From Streptomyces sp. NBC_01750 (GTDB lineage Bacteria; Actinomycetota; Actinomycetes; Streptomycetales; Streptomycetaceae), in the NCBI RefSeq assembly GCF_035918095.1, contig NZ_CP109137.1:8310001-8374000 (forward strand): a stretch of 64,000 bases of DNA, in the 5' to 3' direction. The notes under the pieces are model-generated. The model had not been told where the DNA came from, ran no database searches, and worked only from the letters and a program-made list of their open reading frames with translations. Every line of letters begins with the position of its first letter. The first letter of the stretch is position 1. The position numbers and the translations under genes were made by a program. Shown piece after piece: positions 9,170-17,528 of the stretch.

Positions 9170-9595
9170 TTGGCTCCTCCTCGGTCACCCGTCGCCGCAG
9201 CGGCGCCGGGTCTGCTGTACACGTGATCCGTCGACTGGCGTGTGCCTGCCGGCCGGGACACCGGTGGCGGATGTGGCAGCCGTGGTCACCCTCCGCAGCC
9301 GCATGATCGCTGATCGCTGAGGGCTGTGTCCGAAGTGGGAATTGGCGGGCATGGCGGCCAAACGCCTGATGTCCGGCAGTAGTGGCGGACCACTGCCGTG
9401 AGCATCGCCGTGCCCTTCGGCTCCGCGACGGGCCCGGAGCCTTGCCTGAAATCCGGCAGGAAGTTTCATGCCTACCCGGGGAAGTTCAAGGCACATTGCG
9501 GAAGTTCACCTGTTCGGTGCACAGGTATCGCCGTTGCCCGCGCCGGGCATTGGCCGCGCGGTAGCTTGCGTGTCCCTTGCCCGGATCAAGTAGGG
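9170..9595. other. Divergent intergenic region
   Basis: This 426-bp gap separates the DUF427 gene (minus) from the membrane-protein operon (plus) and must hold both promoters. The frame of the downstream gene is open back to 9398, but that extension lacks a ribosome site and is not protein-like. Confidence 0.45.
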
Positions 9596-11398
9596 ATGTC
9601 CGTGTCCGGAGAGAACCTGCCGCAGCACCCGTACAGTCGCACAGAGGCCACTCGCCTGTTGTGTGCCGGGGTCTATCTGGACGCGTCGTTCCGTCGCCGC
9701 GTCGTCGGTGAATTGGTCGGGCATCCGGAGCGACCCGTGCCGCCGCCGCTGGGTGTGGACGTCCTGCCTGTGCTGGCACACGCCCTGCGCGTCATGCGCC
9801 AGGAGACGACGACGGCGCTGCTGCTGCTCGCCGTGTGGAGCGGATTCCTGATCACCGACGTGATGATGTTCTGGGATGCCTTGGGGGACCAACGGGTCGG
9901 AGGTCCCGATGTGCAGTTCCAGGACGTGCTGACGGCTTTCTATTCCGGGGATGAGGGCCTGAAGCTCACCGGAGGACTGCCGCTGCCCTGGTTCCAGCTG
10001 TACGCCATGGTCGCGGTGGCGCTGTGGTTCGCCCGCTCCGTGTCCGGGCGGGGGACGGACGGCCTCTCTGCCCGGCGGAACGGTCAGGTGGCCCAGGCCG
10101 TGCAGGGGGCAGGGCGTCTGGTGCGCGTTGGTGCCTGGATGTTCGCCGCGTTCTACTGGTACCGGTTTGTGGCCGGGGTGCTCGGCGGCACGGTGCAGAC
10201 CCCCTATCCGCTGATCTTCCCGCTGCTGATTGCCCTGGTGGTCTGGTGGCATCAGCTGGAACACCGGCGCGCGCTCGCCACCTGGCTGTCGAGGTGGACT
10301 TTCCAGGACGCTGTCCAGCCGCCGTTGTCGGCGGGACCGCTGTACGAGGACCTGCAGGACAGCATCCGCCAGGAGCAGGCCGCCTCGCTCACCCTCTACG
10401 ACGTGGACAGCCCGTTCGTGGGTGCCGGTACCCCGCACGGACCCTGGTCCTTCGCGCTGGAGCTGAAGAGGGAAACGCAACCGAAGGGAACCGAGAACGG
10501 CGTACCTCATCAGTTGGGGCAGCCGCTCACGGCCCGCAGCGCCCTGGACATGATCAAGCCCGCGCTGCAGAACCTGCGCGAATCCGCGGCCCTGTCCGGC
10601 AAAGACCGGCTGCGCGAGCTGGAGATCGAGGAATTCGTCTATCTGCCGGGCGGAGTGGAACGGGACGAGGCGCTGCTGCTCGGCTCGGGCGGCGGCGCAC
10701 AGGACGAGAGCCGGCCGGACCAGCGGGGCGCGAGCGTGTACGAGCCCGAGCAGGTGGAGTGGCACCGCAGGGAGGCAGTGGACGAGGGCGGTGAAGGACG
10801 CAGGGTCTTTCTGCGCGTCAGGGTGGGCGCCTGGCACGAGCAGGTAGTCGTCACCGTGCTGGTCCGGGTGCACACCCAGGGCGGCATGCTCGTCCTGGAA
10901 GTGGCGCCCTATGTACTCGGGCCCATCCACGCGGAGTTCAAGAAGATCGACACACTCATCGCGGACCTGCCGGAGGAGTGGTGGCGTGGTGCCGTACGCG
11001 CCCTGCGGGACGGTCCGGCGACGGGGCTCGCCGTGGGACTCGGGGCCGCGGCGAGCTTCGGTTCGGAGATCCGGGCGGAAGTGGCCAATCGCGACCCGGC
11101 CCCCGACGTGCCCCGCGTCTCAATGCGCCAGGTGGCCAGTACGCAAGCGTTGTCGCCGTTCCAGGAGATGGACGTCGCCCGGTACATCAAGACGATTCAG
11201 GATCGCATCGTGAACGGGATGCGGGACGCGCTCAAGAACCACGGCTACCGCACGGACCGTTTCGAACAGCACGTCTACCAGGTCAGCGGTGGAAGTGTCT
11301 TCATCGGTGAGATGTCGGGCGGCGCGGTGGCCACCGGCACTCACGGCAGGGCGTCGCACTCGGATTCGGCGCCGGACACGGAGGGGAGCAGGGCATGA
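9596..11398 (+). CDS. Polytopic membrane protein with C-terminal Gly/Ser motif
   Basis: About 600 residues, not recognised. About four membrane helices lie in the first third (TTTALLLLAVWSGFLI, LYAMVAVALWFA, MFAAFYWYRFVAGVLGG, PLIFPLLIALVVWW). A long soluble domain of about 350 residues follows, then a helix and a C-terminal tail with the motif GGSVFIGEMSGGAVATGTHG. The next gene starts inside this one (ATGA overlap at 11395) and its protein begins with a near copy of that motif. The start is ATG 9596 or GTG 9602; AGGG spacing favours 9602 slightly. The shared motif suggests that the two proteins associate through these tails. Confidence 0.75.
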   Translation: MSVSGENLPQHPYSRTEATRLLCAGVYLDASFRRRVVGELVGHPERPVPPPLGVDVLPVLAHALRVMRQETTTALLLLAVWSGFLITDVMMFWDALGDQRVGGPDVQFQDVLTAFYSGDEGLKLTGGLPLPWFQLYAMVAVALWFARSVSGRGTDGLSARRNGQVAQAVQGAGRLVRVGAWMFAAFYWYRFVAGVLGGTVQTPYPLIFPLLIALVVWWHQLEHRRALATWLSRWTFQDAVQPPLSAGPLYEDLQDSIRQEQAASLTLYDVDSPFVGAGTPHGPWSFALELKRETQPKGTENGVPHQLGQPLTARSALDMIKPALQNLRESAALSGKDRLRELEIEEFVYLPGGVERDEALLLGSGGGAQDESRPDQRGASVYEPEQVEWHRREAVDEGGEGRRVFLRVRVGAWHEQVVVTVLVRVHTQGGMLVLEVAPYVLGPIHAEFKKIDTLIADLPEEWWRGAVRALRDGPATGLAVGLGAAASFGSEIRAEVANRDPAPDVPRVSMRQVASTQALSPFQEMDVARYIKTIQDRIVNGMRDALKNHGYRTDRFEQHVYQVSGGSVFIGEMSGGAVATGTHGRASHSDSAPDTEGSRA

Positions 11399-11814
11399 GC
11401 ACGGAACGGGACACCCCGTCCGAGCCGGCGGGGCAGGCAGGAGAGACCGGCGGCGGGAGTGTGAGTATCCAGGCCATGAGCGGAGGCTCCGTCTCGACGG
11501 GGTCGTACGGCGTGGCGACGTCCGTCAACACCACCGCGCCCGGACCCGGCCAGGAGCACAGGGAACTGCTCGATGCCATCCGGGCGCTGCGCCGCGCGCT
11601 GCCCGGGGAGGAGCGCAGCGCCGAGGACACAGCACTGGACGGCGAACTGGCCGATGCGGAGGCCGAAATCGTCCGCGACGGCACTGCCGACCGCGGCCGT
11701 CTGACGAAGCTGCTGGTGGGTGTGCGCGGATGGCTCGGCACCAATGCCGCCGCGGCGGGAGCGGTCGCCTCGGCCACGGCTGTCGTTCAAGGCATCGCGC
11801 AACTCCTGGTGTGA
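11395..11814 (+). CDS. Small helical protein (DUF5955-like) with N-terminal Gly/Ser motif
   Basis: A 139-residue soluble protein. Residues about 20-45 carry GGSVSIQAMSGGSVSTGSYG, matching the tail of the preceding protein at GGSV-I--MSGG-V-TG--G. The rest (HRELLDAIRALRRAL... to LLV) is a predicted helical bundle that resembles DUF5955, a Streptomyces family of unknown role. Translation is coupled to the upstream gene by a 4-nt overlap. Small helical domains joined to short Gly-rich motifs occur in bacterial amyloid-type signalling pairs, so this could be an effector recruited by the membrane protein, but that is inference. Confidence 0.7.
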   Translation: MSTERDTPSEPAGQAGETGGGSVSIQAMSGGSVSTGSYGVATSVNTTAPGPGQEHRELLDAIRALRRALPGEERSAEDTALDGELADAEAEIVRDGTADRGRLTKLLVGVRGWLGTNAAAAGAVASATAVVQGIAQLLV

Positions 11815-11828
11815 CGGGCGGAGGAACA

Positions 11829-12611
11829 ATGCGGGTATTCGATGCCGACCGGCAGGAGTGGGCGGGCGACGAGCGGGAAACACGGTTCGACGGCGATCAA
11901 CAGATGCAAGCCGCCAAGCAGGGGCAGGTGTTGCGCCAGGCCGCCGTGGTGCTCGCTGTGGTCGGCCTCTGCTTCCTCGCATGGGCGCTGGGCTGGAAGG
12001 ACGAGCCGCAGCCGGCGGAGGAACCAGGCGCCACGCAGCCAACGGCCACCGATTCATGGGACGGCGAGGGCGGATCGTCTGCCGAGCCTTCGGCCGAATC
12101 GTCCGAGGAGACCTCGGCGGCAACACCCCCGCCGGGGTACGAGGTCCTGCAGGACTCAGAGGGGTTCCGGTCCGCTGTGCCCTCTGGCTGGGAGCGGACC
12201 GGCCGCCCGTCGCAGTACGGCATGGCCGTGGTCGAATACCGCAGTTCAGACGGATCCCGGCGGCTCCAGGTGTTCGCGGTGATGGAGACATCGCCGTACG
12301 CCTCGCTCCAGGCGGCGCAGCTGGAGAGCCGCAAACTCGACGGCTACGAGGTCATCACCCTGGAGGAAAACACGGATGCCCCGCGGAAGGCAGCCACGCA
12401 CGAGTACCGCGCCGACGAAGTCGCCGGGGAGTCGCAGAGCTTCACCCGGCATGTCATCGACCACCGCTTCGAAGCGGAGGACGGGCACCTGTACGCCATA
12501 GTGGCCTACGGTTCCGACGCCGACGGTTCCGGCGACGAACAGGAGCTGCTGGACACGGCCCTCAGATGGTTCTGTCCCCCCGACACGCAGTGTGCGGCGC
12601 CCACCGAGTGA
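11829..12611 (+). CDS. Single-pass membrane protein with extracytoplasmic domain
   Basis: A 260-residue protein of unknown function and third gene of the operon, starting 14 nt after the previous stop with a strong ribosome site (GGCGGAGGAACA before ATG 11829). A cytosolic tail of about 38 residues precedes one membrane helix (VVLAVVGLCFLAWALGW), an acidic Pro/Ser/Glu linker (about 60-105) and a C-terminal globular domain beginning PPGYEVLQDSEGFRSAVPSG. That domain resembles the PsbP/LpqN-like extracellular modules appended to Streptomyces kinases and lipoproteins. The C-terminus contains two Cys (CPPDTQC) that could form a disulphide outside the cell. Confidence 0.78.
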   Translation: MRVFDADRQEWAGDERETRFDGDQQMQAAKQGQVLRQAAVVLAVVGLCFLAWALGWKDEPQPAEEPGATQPTATDSWDGEGGSSAEPSAESSEETSAATPPPGYEVLQDSEGFRSAVPSGWERTGRPSQYGMAVVEYRSSDGSRRLQVFAVMETSPYASLQAAQLESRKLDGYEVITLEENTDAPRKAATHEYRADEVAGESQSFTRHVIDHRFEAEDGHLYAIVAYGSDADGSGDEQELLDTALRWFCPPDTQCAAPTE

Positions 12612-12663
12612 CGGGCGGGCGCCGCGGAACCTCCGTTCGCACGCCTTCCACCGCTCGAGCACC

Positions 12664-13356
12664 TCAGATGGCCATCGCCTCCTGGATCCACCGTTTGACA
12701 CGGTAGGGAAGCCACCAGACGAACTCGCCGACGGAGAGAACGAGGTGCTCCTCGGTGAAGTCGGCCAGGACTTCCGGCGGAAGGGACGCTGCCGGAGTGC
12801 CGTAGTCCAGCAGCGCGATGGCCTGGTGGTAGTGGGCTTCGTCGGAAGTGAACCGGCGCAGGTCGCCCCAGCGTCGGTCGCGGATCTGGATGAAGCCGGG
12901 TCCCTGCCGCCACAGGCACTTGCACAGGTAGTGGCTGTGCCGCCAGGTGAGCAGCTGCTCGTCCGCCTGCTGGGGGCCGTCCACCTGCTGGGGTGGCTGG
13001 AGGTGACTCAGGAGTTTCCAGGTCGCCTCGTCGCCGGGGTCGAGGCGCAGCCGCCATTCGACGAGTACGGCCCGGGCGGTGAGGTCACGTACGAGGCTGA
13101 GGGACCGCACGGTGTGCTGCGCGGCCTCCTGCGTGCTGGTCGCGGCACGGGTGAGGTCGATGGTGTGGGGCATGACGACACGCCGTGCGCCGAGGTTCCA
13201 CAGGTGCTCGCTCTCCAGGGCGATGGGCCGGGAGAGTTCGTGGTCACCGAGCGACATGCCGGGCAGAGTGCAGACGTCGGGATCGTAGTCACGCCAGGCG
13301 GCGACGGTCAGCGGGAACTCGCGGCGGATGCCGGGCGGGTGGAGCACGGTACTCAT
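12664..13356 (-). CDS. DUF5825-like protein of the RiPP cluster
   Basis: A 230-residue soluble protein and last gene of the minus-strand RiPP operon, starting 26 nt after the radical SAM stop. From memory of the family it resembles DUF5825, which occurs almost only next to radical SAM C-methyltransferases of the RiPP-maturation type. It contains a His/Trp-rich segment (LTWRHSHYLCKCLWRQGPGF) and no obvious metal-binding cluster. Its role is unknown; a scaffold or precursor-binding partner for the methyltransferase is possible. It has no RRE signature that I can see by eye. It converges on the operon ending at 12611. Confidence 0.7.
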   Translation of the reverse strand: MSTVLHPPGIRREFPLTVAAWRDYDPDVCTLPGMSLGDHELSRPIALESEHLWNLGARRVVMPHTIDLTRAATSTQEAAQHTVRSLSLVRDLTARAVLVEWRLRLDPGDEATWKLLSHLQPPQQVDGPQQADEQLLTWRHSHYLCKCLWRQGPGFIQIRDRRWGDLRRFTSDEAHYHQAIALLDYGTPAASLPPEVLADFTEEHLVLSVGEFVWWLPYRVKRWIQEAMAI

Positions 13357-13381
13357 GGAGACTCCTGGGCGCGTGTGGGGG

Positions 13382-15355
13382 TCAGACGGTCAGGGACGGC
13401 TCGGGGCTCTGAAGCGCCGTTGGGGGCCTGCCGTCGTCGGACGTGCCGCTCTCGGGCGTGGTGAACGCCTCGGCCGTGTGGAGATGACGCATGAAGTCCA
13501 GTCGCAGCAGGTCCTCATTGACGGCGGCGGGTGCGATGTGCACGTACTGGCCTCCATCGGTGAACAGCACCCCCAGAGCAGTCCATCGGTCCAGGATGTG
13601 CTGCACCTCGTCCTGATCGCGTGCGTCGCCGGCAGTGCGTGCCGCCGCCTTGCGGGCGAGGGCGGCCGGCGCGTGCGGCTGGTCGAGGAGACGGAACAGC
13701 GCGACTTCGTAGGGGTCGGTCAGTTCCATCGCGCGCCAGGAGAACCTCCGGCGCCGACTGACGAGTACGATGCGGTCCCCGAGGTCGGCGTGGGTGAGGC
13801 GGGCGTCCACGTGGTGCTTCTTCCAGCCGGCGAGCGCGTCGTTGAGTGCGGTGACGGTGGGTTCGCCGATGCCGCGGGCGGGTGCCTCGAAGACGTAGGC
13901 GAGGTCGTGCAGCTCCTGTTCGGGCAGGTCGTAGGTGAAGCGGTAGTGTGCCTCGGGTTTCAGCCCGGTGAAGCCGAGTTCGGGGCGGTTGAAGTAGGGG
14001 CTGAACCGTTCGATGGCAATACGCGCGGACATGTCGACTGGCGGGTCGAGGTGTTCCAGGGCCGGGATCTGTTCGATGATCGGTGCGTAGTCCTCGGCGC
14101 TCTCACCGGGGAATCCGTGCAGGTAGTTCCATGACACCGACAGGCCGGTCTCGGCTCCGTCGCGGAGCATGCGGACGTTCTGGCAGCCGCTGACGCCTTT
14201 GTCCATCAGGTCCAGCACCCGGTTGTTGAGGCTCTCGATGCCCGGCTGGACGTAGATCAACCCGGCGTCGGAGAGGGTCTGCAGCTGGGACCGGCGCATG
14301 TTGGCCTTGATCTCGATGTGGAGGCGCAGGTCGTAGCCGCTGTCGATGATGCGTGGCAGCACGGTGTTGAGGTACCCCATGTCGAGGATGTTGTCGACGA
14401 CATACATGTCCAGGACGCGGTGCCGCCTGGCGAGGTCCATGATCTCTTCGTAGAACACGTCGGGGTTCTTGCTGCGGAACTGCATGAAGGAGCCGTTGAG
14501 TCCGCAGAAGGTGCAGTGGTGTTTCTCGCCCCACCAGCAGCCACGGGCGCCTTCGACGACGAGTTTGGGTTCGACCCAGTTGCGGGCGACGGAGGAGGCG
14601 AGGCATTCGAAGTAACCGGTGTAGTCGGGAGGAAGGATGTGCGCAGGCGGCAGGGGAGTGGTGGCCATGGCGTTGACGACGCTGGTGCCGTCCGACTTGC
14701 GGTGGCACAGACCCGGGATGGTGGACAGGTCGGTCTGTCCCTCGGCGAGCGCGGTCACGAGTTGAGGGAAGGCGGTTTCTCCTTCGCCCCGGATGACGTG
14801 GTCCACGAAGGGGAAGTTGCGGTGGACGGCCGCCCCTTGTTCCGCGTCGCAGTTGGCACCACCCATGACGGTCACGATGTGCGGTGCGAGTCGTTTGACG
14901 TGCTTGGCGGCTGCCAGTGCAGCGGTGTTCTGCTGGAAGGTGGAGGTGAATCCGACGACGTCCGGAGCGTGATCGACGACGCGCCGCGCGATTTCCTCGA
15001 CGAACTGCGGTACCTGGTGGTGCAGTTCTTTGGTCATGCGCATCCGGGACTTGCGCAGCCGGCCGCTCATCACGCGGGTGAACTCGTCCTCCTTCCACTC
15101 CGGGTCGTCGTAGAGGGCGGAGGAGAAGACCCAGTCGCCGCATCCCATGAAATAGGAGGACAGTGCGTAGTACTCGTAGTCGTCGGCGGTGAACTCGGTG
15201 CGCCCGGTGATCCAGTCGGTGAATTCCAGGTTGGCGTGCAGCACTTCGGCCTGAGCCTCGGGTACGCGTTCGTCGATGCTGCGTTTGAGGATGCCGAGGG
15301 CGAGTGAGGGCAGGTCGATGGGGGACCACGGCATATTGACCAGCAGTACGCGCAC
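13382..15355 (-). CDS. RiPP-maturation B12-type radical SAM C-methyltransferase
   Basis: A 657-residue enzyme of the TIGR03975 kind. The N-terminal part (about 1-195) is a cobalamin-binding-like Rossmann region, starting VRVLLVNMPWSPIDLPSLAL. The radical SAM domain has the unusual cluster motif Cx7Cx2C (C273, C281, C284 in GCWWGEKHHCTFC), diagnostic of this subfamily, then a TIM barrel and a winged-helix-like C-terminus. Relatives methylate unactivated carbons of peptide substrates, as PoyB and PoyC do in polytheonamide biosynthesis. GTG 15355 is chosen for the AGGAG 6 nt upstream; frames further up run through the precursor gene. A hairpin and a 39-codon precursor gene lie directly upstream, and the DUF5825-like gene directly downstream. 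Confidence 0.92.
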   Translation of the reverse strand: MRVLLVNMPWSPIDLPSLALGILKRSIDERVPEAQAEVLHANLEFTDWITGRTEFTADDYEYYALSSYFMGCGDWVFSSALYDDPEWKEDEFTRVMSGRLRKSRMRMTKELHHQVPQFVEEIARRVVDHAPDVVGFTSTFQQNTAALAAAKHVKRLAPHIVTVMGGANCDAEQGAAVHRNFPFVDHVIRGEGETAFPQLVTALAEGQTDLSTIPGLCHRKSDGTSVVNAMATTPLPPAHILPPDYTGYFECLASSVARNWVEPKLVVEGARGCWWGEKHHCTFCGLNGSFMQFRSKNPDVFYEEIMDLARRHRVLDMYVVDNILDMGYLNTVLPRIIDSGYDLRLHIEIKANMRRSQLQTLSDAGLIYVQPGIESLNNRVLDLMDKGVSGCQNVRMLRDGAETGLSVSWNYLHGFPGESAEDYAPIIEQIPALEHLDPPVDMSARIAIERFSPYFNRPELGFTGLKPEAHYRFTYDLPEQELHDLAYVFEAPARGIGEPTVTALNDALAGWKKHHVDARLTHADLGDRIVLVSRRRRFSWRAMELTDPYEVALFRLLDQPHAPAALARKAAARTAGDARDQDEVQHILDRWTALGVLFTDGGQYVHIAPAAVNEDLLRLDFMRHLHTAEAFTTPESGTSDDGRPPTALQSPEPSLTV

Positions 15356-15419
15356 GTCGGCTCCTTGATGGGATGAGCGGAACCTGCGCGGCAGGCAGGT
15401 GCCCGGTTGTAGGTGGGGT

Positions 15420-15456
15420 ACCGGCCGGCCCGGCGGGGTGCGCCGGACCGGCCGGT
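15420..15456 (-). terminator. Hairpin between RiPP precursor and radical SAM gene
   Basis: A 16-bp inverted repeat with one mismatch (15420-15435 / 15441-15456, 5-nt loop) begins 6 nt after the precursor stop codon. No T-tract follows, so it probably acts as a partial terminator or mRNA stabiliser that raises precursor over enzyme levels, as is usual in RiPP operons. Confidence 0.65.
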
Positions 15457-15461
15457 CCGGA

Positions 15462-15581
15462 TCAGTCCTCTTCGGAGTCCTCGGCGTTGCGGAACGGGAT
15501 CGTGATGGTGATCCCGACGCTCGGCTTGCGGTTCTCCTCGTCACCCGCCAGCGGGTCGTTGTTGATGATGTCCTTCTGCAC
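15462..15581 (-). CDS. RiPP precursor peptide, 39 residues
   Basis: A short gene encoding the likely substrate of the radical SAM enzyme. GTG at 15581 has AGGAGGG 6 nt upstream, and the frame ends at TGA 15462-15464. The first half is a polar leader, MQKDIINNDPLAG followed by acidic residues; the second half reads KPSVGITITIPFRN and then an acidic tail DSEED. The alternating Val/Ile/Thr stretch is the kind of beta-branched target that B12 radical SAM methyltransferases modify. There is no Cys, Gly-Gly cleavage site or nitrile-hydratase-type leader. The neighbouring S9 peptidase and MFS pump could cleave and export the product. I do not recognise a characterised relative. Confidence 0.82.
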   Translation of the reverse strand: MQKDIINNDPLAGDEENRKPSVGITITIPFRNAEDSEED

Positions 15582-15680
15582 GGTGTGCCCTCCTCTCCGT
15601 GGTGTCTGGCTCGGTGCCTGTCCCGGCGTTCTCGCCGACGGCGGTGCGGCCGGGATCCCCCTCCGGTCGGAGCGGGACGT

Positions 15681-17525
15681 CTAGGGGTTCGCTGTGGTCC
15701 GTGTGCGGCCGGCGAGTGTTTTGCCGGCGCGGTGTGTTCCGCGCAGCTCGCTGTCGAGGAAGGTGATGGCGCGGCGCAGGACGGCGACATGGTCCTGGCC
15801 GTCGTAGCCGTCGTGCCCGGTGTCGAGCCACATCACCTCGTGCCGCACACCTGCGCTGTTGAGCGCGGTGAGGTAGTCGCGGATTTGTCCTGGTGGGCAT
15901 TTGTCGTCGCGTTCGGCGGCGACGACCAGCAGCGGGGCGCGTACGCGTCCGGCGTGATGGATGGGGGAGCTGCGGGCGTAGGCGGCAGGCACCTCGTCGG
16001 GTGTGCCGCCGAACAGGCGCTTGTCGAGGGCGCGGAGCGCCGGTGTGGTGGTGCGATAGGCGACGGCGCAGTCCGCGACGGGTTTGACCGCGACGGCCGC
16101 CTGCCAGAGTGCGGGGTCGACGCCGAGTGCGAGCAGTGTCAGATAGCCGCCCCAGGAGGTGCCCCACAGAGCGGTGGCGTCGTCGCGTACGAGCGCGCGG
16201 CGGACCAGGTCGGCGCGGACGGCGGCCAGGTCCTGTACCTGGGTGAGTCCCACGCCGGCCGGATAGGCGCGCCGCCAGCGTGGCCCGTAGCCGGTGGAGC
16301 CGCGGTAGTTGACGCGGGCGACCGCGAACCCGGAGGCCACCAGGGAGTGCACCACGCCGTCGTAGGCGTCGCGGTCGTGATCGGCGGGGCCGCCGTGCAC
16401 CAGGAAGACCGCCGGCGCCGGTGAGAGGCCCTCGGGAAGGCTGAGCAGGGTGTGCACAGGACCGTCGGGGCCCGGGGTCCACAGTTCACGATGCTCGCCG
16501 GGTACGCGGCCGTCGACCGTTCCCAGCGGGGGGAGCGACAGGCCCGCGGTCGACTGCATGCGTGGTGGCTGTGCGGTGGAGCTCCACAGGTAGTGCACAT
16601 CGTCGCGGGCCCGCGCGGCGGCGGCCAGCAGGCTGCCGGCCGGGGTCGGCACCGGGATGACGGTGCGTGTGTCGAGGTCGGCGCGGTGCAGGTGGCTGCG
16701 GCCGTGGCGGTCCTGCCGGATGAGCACACTGGCGCGGTCGGGGTACCAGGAGGCGGTGATCTCCGTGTCGAAGGCGCACCAGTCGAAGGTGTGCAGCCCG
16801 GTGCCGGGCAGCCAGCCGGCGAGCAGGTAGCGGTCGTGGTGCTGCTGGACGAGCAGCAGTTCCTCGCGGCACGCCATGGGGGAGAAGCCCAGCGCCCACA
16901 GCTCGCCGCCGTCGGGCCCGCCGGACAGAACCGCATGGACCGTGCCGTTCGGCGATATGACGGTCACCGCGCGGGCGGAGCCGGCCGGGCCGCTGATCGC
17001 CAGGTACTCCCCGCTGGGTGAGATGCCCGCGAGGGCTGCGTGGCCGTCGATCAGGGCCACCGGGCGGGCCTGTCCGCCGCGCGGTCCGATGTGCACGGCG
17101 GTGCCGTTCTCCGTGCCCGTCGCCATGGCGACCGTTGCGTGTATGGCCACGCCGAGACCGCGGGGGACACCGGACGGGACGCCTTCGAGCCCGGGCAGGT
17201 CGGGCCCGCCCTCGAACGGCTGGAACCGCCAGCGTCCGAGCCCGTTCGCGTCCTCGTCGAACCACCACACGTGGCCGTCGCGGTCGATGGCGGTGTGCAG
17301 TGTGCCGCGTGGGCGGTCCGTGACCTGGCGGGCCCGGCCGGTGGCCGCGTTCCAGGTGAACACCTCGCACCGGCCGTCGGCGTCGGCGGTGAACGCCATA
17401 CGGGTGGGATCTGCCGCGCAGACGTCGGGCAGTTCGCTGCGGTAGGTCTGATAACGCGAGCCGGGCTGCGCCGCCTTGGGCGGGGCGGGGCGTTGTGGCG
17501 TGCCTGCTGTGAGGGGTTCGTTCAC
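15681..17525 (-). CDS. S9-family prolyl-oligopeptidase-like serine peptidase
   Basis: A 614-residue protein with an N-terminal beta-propeller-like region (about 30-370) and a C-terminal alpha/beta-hydrolase domain. Catalytic residues are visible: Ser in GTSWGGYLTLLAL, Asp in VVAAERDDKCPP and His in DTGHDGYDGQDH. The oxyanion region is FLVHGGPADHD and NYRGSTGYG is conserved, as in acylaminoacyl- and dipeptidyl-peptidases of family S9C. There is no signal peptide, so it acts in the cytosol. GTG 17525 has GGGAGG 7 nt upstream and starts 4 nt after the MFS stop. In this operon it is the best candidate for removing the precursor leader or trimming the product. Confidence 0.9.
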   Translation of the reverse strand: MNEPLTAGTPQRPAPPKAAQPGSRYQTYRSELPDVCAADPTRMAFTADADGRCEVFTWNAATGRARQVTDRPRGTLHTAIDRDGHVWWFDEDANGLGRWRFQPFEGGPDLPGLEGVPSGVPRGLGVAIHATVAMATGTENGTAVHIGPRGGQARPVALIDGHAALAGISPSGEYLAISGPAGSARAVTVISPNGTVHAVLSGGPDGGELWALGFSPMACREELLLVQQHHDRYLLAGWLPGTGLHTFDWCAFDTEITASWYPDRASVLIRQDRHGRSHLHRADLDTRTVIPVPTPAGSLLAAAARARDDVHYLWSSTAQPPRMQSTAGLSLPPLGTVDGRVPGEHRELWTPGPDGPVHTLLSLPEGLSPAPAVFLVHGGPADHDRDAYDGVVHSLVASGFAVARVNYRGSTGYGPRWRRAYPAGVGLTQVQDLAAVRADLVRRALVRDDATALWGTSWGGYLTLLALGVDPALWQAAVAVKPVADCAVAYRTTTPALRALDKRLFGGTPDEVPAAYARSSPIHHAGRVRAPLLVVAAERDDKCPPGQIRDYLTALNSAGVRHEVMWLDTGHDGYDGQDHVAVLRRAITFLDSELRGTHRAGKTLAGRTRTTANP

Positions 17526-17528
17526 CGG

